A stretch of DNA of 39,806 nucleotides, from contig JAGVVW010000051.1 in NCBI GenBank assembly GCA_018304635.1, positions 1 to 39,806 on the forward strand, read 5' to 3'. Below, piece after piece: positions 17,856-25,126 of the stretch (positions are counted from its first letter, which is position 1; each line of letters opens with the position of its first letter). The DNA comes from Candidatus Aenigmatarchaeota archaeon. Its GTDB lineage: Archaea > Aenigmatarchaeota > Aenigmatarchaeia > GW2011-AR5 > JACRMX01. Both the position numbers and the translations under genes were made by a program. A model generated the notes under the pieces. That model saw only the letters and a program-made list of their open reading frames with translations. It was not told the origin of the DNA and ran no database searches.

Positions 17856-18286
17856 AATCTATACAGAAAAAGCGTTATACTTATACAAGATATTCGGATG
17901 TTGTAGAAATAAAAGAACTTGATGAAGAAGTAGACGAACTATTAGAGTATGCCAAGGATGTTGTAGAATGGATACGAAAACAACTCTGAAAAAAAAAAAT
18001 ATCTGTATTCAAGGAAAGAATAAGCAAAGATTTTCATATAAAAAAATTGATATTTTTTGGTTCAAGAGCTATGGGAAATAGTCACAAAGATAGCGATATT
18101 GACCTGATAATAGTTTCGCCATCATTCGAAAAGCTGAATTTTATACAAAGAGCTGCAAAAATGTATGATTACTGGGATCTCGAGTACCCTGTTGATTTTC
18201 TATGCTTTACTGAAAGCGAGTTTGAAAAGAAAAAGAAGCAGGTTTCCATAGTCAACGAAGCTGTCCGGGAAGGTATAGCTATCTGA
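17852..18286 (+). pseudogene. MNT-type nucleotidyltransferase interrupted by an in-frame UGA
   Basis: ATG at 17852 overlaps the pilin stop (ATGA); 45 codons, TGA at 17987-17989, then same frame continues into KLIFFGSRAMGNSHKDSDIDLIIV; no good start after the stop. Confidence 0.6.
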
Positions 18287-18336
18287 TACAAAACATGCAA
18301 ACCTATTTAAATCATTATTTCTATAATTATATCAAT

Positions 18337-18708
18337 ATGTCTGTTAACCGACACGATGTTCAAAATAGAAAATTTTCCAGCGACATAGAATTAGGTCTGC
18401 TTCAGATGCAAATACTCTGGATGCTGTACAAAAAAAAAGCTCATGGATATGAACTGATGAAAGAGCTGAATAAGATCAAGAAAACCAGAATAACTCAGGG
18501 AACATTGTATCCGGCTATGCAGCGTCTTGAAGAATTGAATCTCGTGCATCGGGAAACCAAAGGCAGAAAACTGGTATACAGACTTACTGATAAAGGAAAG
18601 AAAACCATGAAGAACGCATGTCTGGATTTCTGCAGCACGTTTAATGGAATATTTCGCGACTTTATTTGTGAATCCTGCGAACCAGAAAATCAAATGAAAA
18701 GAAGATGA
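18337..18708 (+). CDS. PadR-family transcriptional regulator
   Basis: LGLLQMQILWMLYKKKAHGYELMKELN..ITQGTLYPAMQRLEELNLVHRETKGRKLVYRLTDKG. Confidence 0.8.
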   Translation: MSVNRHDVQNRKFSSDIELGLLQMQILWMLYKKKAHGYELMKELNKIKKTRITQGTLYPAMQRLEELNLVHRETKGRKLVYRLTDKGKKTMKNACLDFCSTFNGIFRDFICESCEPENQMKRR

Positions 18709-18783
18709 TCAAAGGATGAGTTCATTTTCTATGGAGAGTATGAAACATTATAATATATTTTCAAACTAGGTTATCTTTAAGCC

Positions 18784-18835
18784 ATACCCGATTTTCTTTG
18801 TCTCCATTGAAAAAAGATAAAGAAAATCTTCATCA
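18784..18835. repeat. Dispersed hairpin element, copy 1
   Basis: ATACCCGATTTTCTTTG...AAAGAAAATCTT with internal inverted repeat; second copy at 37626. Confidence 0.6.
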
Positions 18836-18851
18836 TTTATAGAAGTAATAG

Positions 18852-20009
18852 GTGGGAGCAATGGAAAGCATTTATCTGGATCATAGTGCAACAACTTACG
18901 TAAGGCCTGAAGTACTCAAATCAATGATTTCATATTTTTCAGAATACTATGGAAATCCCGGAAGTATGCACAGGATAGGATTGACAGCTAAGCAGGCAAT
19001 TGATACTGCAAGAAAAATAACAGCTGAAATCCTGAACTGCGATCCTGAGGAAATTATTTTCACAGGCAGCGGAACAGAAAGCATAAACATGGCAATTCAG
19101 GGCATTGCTGAGCGTGGTGATCATATAATTACAACAAACACAGAGCATCATGCTGTGCTCCATACCTGCCAGTTTCTGGAAAAGCGCGGTGTTGAGGTAA
19201 CCTATCTGCCTGTAAACCAGAAAGGTCTCATAACACCAGAGCAGGTTGAAAAAGCGATTAAGAAAAATACAAAACTAATAACAATTGCATATGCAAATAA
19301 TGAAATCGGCGTGATTCAGCCGATATCACAGATAGGAAACATATCTAAAAAAAGAAAGATTTATTTTCATACAGATGCATGCCAGGCAGGATTATATCTT
19401 GATCTGAATATCAAAAATCTGAATGTTGATATGATGACACTGAACTCCAGCAAAGTCTACGGCCCAAAAGGTGTTGGCATGCTTTTTGTCGACCGTAGCG
19501 TAAAAATACGTCCCATTTTATTTGGCGGCTCACAGGAACAGGGCTTAAGGCCTGGAACTGAAAATGTTCCGGGAATTGTCGGATTTGCAACAGCGTTAAA
19601 GATTGGACAAAAAGAAAAACAAAAAGAAAACATTCGCCTTGAAAATATACGTGATTATTTGATACAAGAACTGCTCAAAATATCAGATACAAAATTAAAT
19701 GGCGATCCAAAGAAAAGGCTGCCAAACAATGTAAATGTATCATTTGATGGTGTTGAAGGTGAGTCAATAATTCTAAGATTAGATGAAAAAGGTTTTTGTG
19801 TTTCAACTGGTTCTGCATGCACTTCGCGAAGCCTTGAACCGTCACATGTTATTCAGGCTTTGTATGGTTCTGATAAAAAAGAAATAGCGCATGGGAGTAT
19901 TCGGATAACACTAGGTAAAAAGACAACAATGAACAATGCAAGGAATTTTGTAGAGGTTATAAAAGATGTTGTAAGCGGTCTGCGGGAAATTTCGCCAGTG
20001 TATAAATAG
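18852..20009 (+). CDS. iscS: Cysteine desulfurase (IscS/NifS)
   Basis: YLDHSATTYVRPEV, TEHHAVLHTC, HTDACQA, NSSKVYGPKGVG, STGSACTSRSLEPSHV; likely start MESIYLDHS. Confidence 0.95.
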   Translation: MGAMESIYLDHSATTYVRPEVLKSMISYFSEYYGNPGSMHRIGLTAKQAIDTARKITAEILNCDPEEIIFTGSGTESINMAIQGIAERGDHIITTNTEHHAVLHTCQFLEKRGVEVTYLPVNQKGLITPEQVEKAIKKNTKLITIAYANNEIGVIQPISQIGNISKKRKIYFHTDACQAGLYLDLNIKNLNVDMMTLNSSKVYGPKGVGMLFVDRSVKIRPILFGGSQEQGLRPGTENVPGIVGFATALKIGQKEKQKENIRLENIRDYLIQELLKISDTKLNGDPKKRLPNNVNVSFDGVEGESIILRLDEKGFCVSTGSACTSRSLEPSHVIQALYGSDKKEIAHGSIRITLGKKTTMNNARNFVEVIKDVVSGLREISPVYK

Positions 20010-20080
20010 AAATTAAAAGCATAACAGAAAATAATATGATCATTGGGATTTTTGAATGCAAAATAAAGGTGGTGTGATAT

Positions 20081-20518
20081 ATGAACAAACAAAAAATTAA
20101 GAATAAAATCAAAGAAACAAATAATAGTTGGTTTTATACTGATATTGTAAAAGACCATTTCTTTAATCCCAAGAATTTTCTGACAGATAAAGAAGCTAAA
20201 AATTACAAAGCAGATGGTGTTGGTATCGTGGGTAGCTCAGCATGCGGAGATGTCATGAAAATGTGGATACGGGTTAAAAATAATAAAATCATAGATTGCA
20301 AGTGGCAGACTTTTGGATGCGCGTCAGCTTTAGCCAGTACTTCAGTGCTTTCTACAATGGTCATCGGAATGAAATTAGAAGATGCGAAGAAAATAACACC
20401 ACAGGACATAATCAAAAAATTAGGCGGATTGCCGCAAATTAAGATTCATTGCTCTGTTCTCGGTGATCAGGCACTGCGAAAAGCAATTGAGGATTATGAG
20501 GGGAAGAAAGTGAAATAA
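20081..20518 (+). CDS. iscU: Fe-S scaffold protein (IscU/NifU N-terminal type)
   Basis: SSACGDVMKMWI, WQTFGCASALASTS, IHCSVLGDQALRKAI. Confidence 0.92.
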   Translation: MNKQKIKNKIKETNNSWFYTDIVKDHFFNPKNFLTDKEAKNYKADGVGIVGSSACGDVMKMWIRVKNNKIIDCKWQTFGCASALASTSVLSTMVIGMKLEDAKKITPQDIIKKLGGLPQIKIHCSVLGDQALRKAIEDYEGKKVK

Positions 20519-20621
20519 CTTTGAAAAACCTATCGATTGTCCTCATTTCAAGCATAATTCATTGTAATTCTTTTTAAGTTCGCAATGCACACTCCATGAT
20601 AAATATCATGGGATATTTCAT

Positions 20622-21782
20622 TTACGACCTGCTTTTTATTGATATAATATCCCCGGTTTTGAGCTGATGCTCACTGCCAATTCTCTGATGTATCCTACAG
20701 TCCACAGCTGAAATGAAATTTCTTCCAATGTCTTCGTGCACTGCATATGCCATGTCAACAGCTGTTGAACTGGAAGGCATTAATTTTGCATTCGGTAGTA
20801 TATTACCTTTCTTATCGCTAAAGCGTGATTCATTCTCAACTGGATAGACAACAATCATTTTCATTACATCAAAAACAGCCTTGTTAATGCAGTCCTGAAT
20901 GCCTGTGGTTTTGTATTTTTCCATATATTTTTTTATGAATCCCAGTGCCTGTTTTTGCCTGTCATCCGTATTTCCAATTATTTCAAAACCAGAATCTCCG
21001 GGTATGTATTTTATAAATCCTTTATCAGCTGCCCTGCGCAGAGCCAGTTCAGCTTCAGCATAACATGGTATTATTTCATGATTTTTCATTTTTTCAAAAT
21101 TTTGCTGCGACTGGAAAACATCCATTTTGTTGCCTACGAGAATTATAGGTTTGTTTCGTTGCCTCAGATCTTTAATAAACAGCATAAGTTTTTCAGGTTC
21201 TATTTCAGCTGTAATGTTGTGTTTCTCAACAAGCTGTTTCACTGTTTCAGAAGACATATTCAATCCTGATAGCTGTTTGTAAATCAGATTTTCTATTTTT
21301 TCATGCATTGCTTTTTGCTTTATCTGATTCCAGTTTTTTTCTAATAAGCCAAGTATCCAATAATCTATTTCATCTTCAAGAAAATATATATCTTTTTCAG
21401 GATCATGCGATCCAGCTGCAACAGGATTACCATCGTTGTCAGTTCCGCCAGACATGTCCAAAACATGAATAAGAGCATTAGCTCCCATGATATCACTGAG
21501 AAATTTATTTCCAAGCCCTCTACCTTCATATGCACCAGGAACAAGCCCTGCTATGTCAATAACCTGAACTGGAACAAATCTTTGCCCATCAATACATAAA
21601 CTGTTTTTAGGAGCGCATTTAATGCCAAGAATTTTGCACGGGCATTCTGTCCGTACATATGAAACACCCTTGTTCGGCTCAATGGTTGTAAATATTCTGT
21701 TACTGATTTCTACATTAATGAGCGTGGCTGCACTGAAGAAAGTTGACTTGCCTGTATTAGACTTTCCTACTAAACCGAGCAT
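20622..21782 (-). CDS. ychF: YchF/OBG-like GTPase
   Basis: GLVGKSNTGKST, DIAGLVPGAYEGRGLGNKFL, VGNKMD, C-terminal TGS-like region. Confidence 0.9.
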   Translation of the reverse strand: MLGLVGKSNTGKSTFFSAATLINVEISNRIFTTIEPNKGVSYVRTECPCKILGIKCAPKNSLCIDGQRFVPVQVIDIAGLVPGAYEGRGLGNKFLSDIMGANALIHVLDMSGGTDNDGNPVAAGSHDPEKDIYFLEDEIDYWILGLLEKNWNQIKQKAMHEKIENLIYKQLSGLNMSSETVKQLVEKHNITAEIEPEKLMLFIKDLRQRNKPIILVGNKMDVFQSQQNFEKMKNHEIIPCYAEAELALRRAADKGFIKYIPGDSGFEIIGNTDDRQKQALGFIKKYMEKYKTTGIQDCINKAVFDVMKMIVVYPVENESRFSDKKGNILPNAKLMPSSSTAVDMAYAVHEDIGRNFISAVDCRIHQRIGSEHQLKTGDIISIKSRS

Positions 21783-21854
21783 GAAAATAAATTAGCTGGA
21801 AATTATAAAAAAGGAAATTATGATTCGGCATATTATTCACATACGATGCAGGCA

Positions 21855-22106
21855 TCAAAGGCAAAATAATTTATTGTTGTAGCATCTTTGACTACCGAAA
21901 ACCAAACTGGGTGTAACATGCCCGGAGAATATATTCGTGTCTGAAACAAAATCTTCTCGACCATCTAAATCAATTTCTACATCCAAATGATGAGTAAATG
22001 CCCTCACGAATTCTGAGTCTTGACCAGGATACATGAGCGGATATATTGCACTGGTTACAGGTTCCCACATTTCAGTGAAATTTTCAGCATAAACCCCATA
22101 TGACAT
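21855..22106 (-). CDS. Hypothetical protein
   Basis: 83-aa ORF, no recognised domain. Confidence 0.35.
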   Translation of the reverse strand: MSYGVYAENFTEMWEPVTSAIYPLMYPGQDSEFVRAFTHHLDVEIDLDGREDFVSDTNIFSGHVTPSLVFGSQRCYNNKLFCL

Positions 22107-22188
22107 GATGTTAAAATATTAAATAAAATATTTAAAATCCAACTTCTCCTAAAATTCGGTTGTTTACTTGATTTACTTTATAAAATCA

Positions 22189-22202
22189 ATGTAGGACAGA
22201 AT
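22189..22202. repeat. 16S processing stem, 3' arm (pre-rRNA on minus strand)
   Basis: ATGTAGGACAGAAT, exact reverse complement of 24782-24795. Confidence 0.75.
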
Positions 22203-22205
22203 TAA

Positions 22206-22231
22206 CAAATGATGAGCGAAGCTCATCATTC
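22206..22231. other. Hairpin in 16S 3' flank
   Basis: AATGATGAGC-GAA-GCTCATCATT. Confidence 0.6.
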
Positions 22232-22398
22232 GATTCGGCACTTTTTGGAAATTTTTAAAATTTCCAAATTTCCGAAATTTAGAAATTCATCAGAATTTCG
22301 AAAATGTGCACACGAGTCGTTTATGCTCAGACAATATTCATATATAAATTATTTTTCTTGTCCTGCATTATCGGTAATTGCTGAGAACAGCAATTATA

Positions 22399-22449
<51 letters not shown>

Positions 22450-22517
22450 AACCCTTCTTGCAAAGTTTCGATTCGAACTGCTCAACACAGGCCTCATCGA
22501 AACCTCACTCGAATGGC

Positions 22518-22555
<38 letters not shown>

Positions 22556-22842
22556 GCAAAAGATGATGACTTTCGCTTACTAGGAATTCCAGCTTCACGT
22601 GGGCGAGTTTCAGCCCACGATCCGAACTAGGCGCAGGTTTAGGAGATTTGCTTCACCTCACGGTGTTGCATCCCATTGTCCTACGCATTGTATGCCGCGT
22701 GTAGCCCAAGGAAATTCAGGCTATACAGACCTGCCGTAGCCTACTCCTTCCTCCCATTTAACACGGGCAGTCCTGTTATAGTGCTTTTGTTCCGGAGAAC
22801 AAGTTAGCAAATAACAGCGTAGATCTCGTTCGTTTCTTGACT

Positions 22843-22955
22843 TCTCCTGCTTGCAGCAGAGACTTCAAAAAGCTCCGCATTTTCTTCAAAATCCAAACAG
22901 GATTTTGAGATTTCAGAAATTTGGATATCATTATAATAAATTTCCAAAATGCAAG
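22843..22955 (-). other. 16S insertion, about 113 nt (near E. coli 1092)
   Basis: GTGTCTTGTTA|...|AGTCAAGAAACGAACGAG; internal TCAAAATCC/GGATTTTGA stem and GCATTTT/AAAATGC pairing. Confidence 0.75.
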
Positions 22956-22980
22956 TAACAAGACACCTCACGGCACGAAC

Positions 22981-23033
22981 TATGTCGTTTCAGGAAAACA
23001 AAATATTGATTAAAATAATGCGTCTTCCTAAAA
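22981..23033 (-). other. 16S insertion, about 53 nt (near E. coli 1068)
   Basis: GGCCGTCGTCA|TTTTAGG..ACGACATA|GTTCGTGCCGTGAGG. Confidence 0.8.
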
Positions 23034-23049
23034 TGACGACGGCCATGCA

Positions 23050-23152
23050 GCACTTTTGCTGCTCGAAGAGAAGAAATATTTAACATATATTTCCTTCAGA
23101 TAAGTTCAAAGAACAAAAGTTCAGATTTAATATTTCTGATTCTTTTCTTCAA
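23050..23152 (-). other. 16S expansion, about 100 nt
   Basis: Between CTTACCTGACAAGCTGAGA and TGCATGGCCG; long hairpin GAAGAGAAGAAATATT..AATATTTCTGATTCTTTTCTTC (+ strand). Confidence 0.65.
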
Positions 23153-23276
23153 GTCTCAGCTTGTCAGGTAAGCCCTTCAGGCTGACCGATCATTCTGCTG
23201 TCTTTCCTGGTGAGATTTCCGGCGTTGAATCCAATTGAACCGCAGCATCCACTCCTGGTAGTGCTCCCCCGCCAAT

Positions 23277-23575
23277 TTGGGTAAAAGAAACCACAAATTT
23301 TATCTTCCACTTTTCTTAAACACTGTTCCGCCCCATCTTCACTCAAATACCAATTATCTCTTAATTCCAAGAGAACTTTTAATAAAAAATCTTTATACAA
23401 ACTAAGATGTTGCTCAACACAATAATGTCTATTAAAAAATTCATTTATATTTGGAGGTGTTCTAAAAAGAGTTAAGCTATAGCTATACAGTATAAATCTT
23501 TACATCCAATCTTTTTATATATTCAGTTTCTTTTATTTCCCTTAAGTATCCTGGTCCCTACATTCTGCCAGTAGG
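23277..23575 (-). other. 16S insertion(s), about 299 nt, with a 74-codon open frame
   Basis: GCAAGACTGAAAACT|...|ATTGGCGGGGG; internal TTAAGGGAA resembles displaced exon TAAAGGA, so possibly two insertions. Confidence 0.8.
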
Positions 23576-23697
23576 AGTTTTCAGTCTTGCGGCCGTACTC
23601 CCCAGGCGGCCCGTTTAACACCTTCGCTACGGCACTACAAAACCCCAAGAGTTTTGTAACACCAAACGGGCATCGTTAACAGCTAGGACTAACTGGG

Positions 23698-23813
23698 TTT
23701 TTATAGCCTTCTAAAAAATAGAACCTTGAGAATTTTTCAATATACAGTCGAAAAACTGTCGAATAGTTTTCTCTTTCCCCAAGGGCTTTCTCTTTTTTAA
23801 AAGAGAAAGGGCT
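23698..23813 (-). other. 16S insertion, about 116 nt (near E. coli 794)
   Basis: CCTGGATTAGATA|...|CCCAGTTAGTCCTAGCTGTTAACGATG. Confidence 0.85.
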
Positions 23814-23880
23814 TATCTAATCCAGGTCGCTCCCCTAGCTTTCGTCCCTCACTGTCAGACCCGTTCCAGTCAGACGCCTT

Positions 23881-23922
23881 ATGCGGAAAAGTCATATAAA
23901 AATTATGTTTATTATAACTTTT
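23881..23922 (-). other. 16S insertion, about 40 nt
   Basis: CACCTGTGGCGAA|...|GGCGTCTGACTGGAACGGG; AT-rich hairpin. Confidence 0.6.
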
Positions 23923-23955
23923 CGCCACAGGTGGTCCGTTAAGGATTAACGGAAT

Positions 23956-23989
23956 GTAAATTCTCTTTTTTTGATAAAGAGAAATTTTT
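23956..23989 (-). other. 16S insertion, about 33 nt
   Basis: AGGGGTAAA..TTTCTCTTTATCAAAAAAAGAGAATTTA hairpin. Confidence 0.6.
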
Positions 23990-24388
23990 ACCCCTACCCC
24001 TAACGTACCTCTGACCTCTCCCGGTCTCAAGCTGAATAGTATCCTTAGCACGCCAAACAGTTTTCTGTTCGATTTTGTGTTCGAAGAACGCAAAATGTAG
24101 AATGCACCGCATTCTTCAAATTTCACCAAGGACTTATTCAACCAGCTACGGACGCTTTAGGCCAAATAAACGTGATAACCACTCGTGGCGCGGTTATTAC
24201 CGTGGCGGCTGGCTTACGGAAGAACAAGAATATCTCATTCCTTAACCGTCTTGCCCACCACTTATTCGCCTACCTCTTTAGAGTAGACAAAAGAATACGC
24301 CAAAAGCATATTCACTCAGGATTCCCCCGTCACGCTTTCGCGCATTGCGGAGTTTTCGCAACTGCTGCGCCCCGTAGGGCCTGGACTA

Positions 24389-24432
24389 ATGTTTTCTGCC
24401 AGTAGAGTAGAAAAATTTAGAGTACTCTACAA
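24389..24432 (-). other. 16S insertion, about 44 nt
   Basis: GACTCTGAGAC|...|TAGTCCAGGCCCTACGGGG; perfect 8-bp stem GTAGAGTA/TACTCTAC. Confidence 0.7.
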
Positions 24433-24781
24433 GTCTCAGAGTCCATCTCTGGGCCATCGCTCTCACGACCCATACAGATTATCGTCTTGTTGGGCATTTA
24501 CCCCAACAACAAACTAATCTGACGCAGTCCTATCCTTAAGCGCCGAAGCTTTGGATGATAAGGCGTTCCAGCCATAATCATCTATAAGGTATTATTCGCA
24601 GTTTCCCACGATTATTCCTTACTTAAGGGCAAGTTAACTACGTGTTACTGAGCAGTTCGCCGAGCTTGCGCTCAGACTCGCATGTCTTAACCGAATCCTG
24701 ATAGCAGTTATCTCCGGCGGGATCAACCAGAATTGAAAAAGGAAAGCACAAAAGTTTTTTCCCTGCTTAACAAGTTTTGCC

Positions 24782-24795
24782 ATTCTGTCCTACAT
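24782..24795. repeat. 16S processing stem, 5' arm
   Basis: ATTCTGTCCTACAT, exact reverse complement of 22189-22202. Confidence 0.75.
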
Positions 24796-24920
24796 CTGAC
24801 AATATAATTAGTATACGGTCTTCACACTCTTGTCACAGTAGGAAATATTTTGTCATAGCAATATCAAAAACCACTTCTGGTTCCAGCTCAAAACAATACC
24901 GGTACTGTGACCTTATAAAG

Positions 24921-24969
24921 TATAGTGAATTGCGTAATTTATTTTATAAAAATATGGCAATTCACTATA
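24921..24969. other. Intergenic inverted repeat upstream of 16S
   Basis: Perfect 13-bp arms TATAGTGAATTGC / GCAATTCACTATA. Confidence 0.6.
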
Positions 24970-25126
24970 AATTGCATTCATATGAAACATAAGATTATGC
25001 AATTATATATATTTCTAAATTATTTGGAAAACTATTTAAAGATAGGAGACAACCGAAACGTAAGACGCACCTTTATAAATTTCATAAGTGCTTTCCCTTT
25101 TGAAGTTTATGAAGCTTTTTGCTTTC

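Noticed and set aside
22776-22961. ORFs within the 16S locus (22776-22961, 23797-24141, 22406-22630, 24172-24405)
   Set aside because: They translate rRNA sequence or rRNA insertions; no start/SD support and the rRNA identity is clear.
23164-23400. 78-aa ORF as a stand-alone gene
   Set aside because: Its C-terminal half is translated 16S exon; only the part inside the insertion could ever have been coding.
23698-23813. Calling the 16S insertions group I introns
   Set aside because: Most are far too short for a group I core and no P/Q/R/S elements were recognised; archaeal bulge-helix-bulge introns or expansion segments are more plausible.
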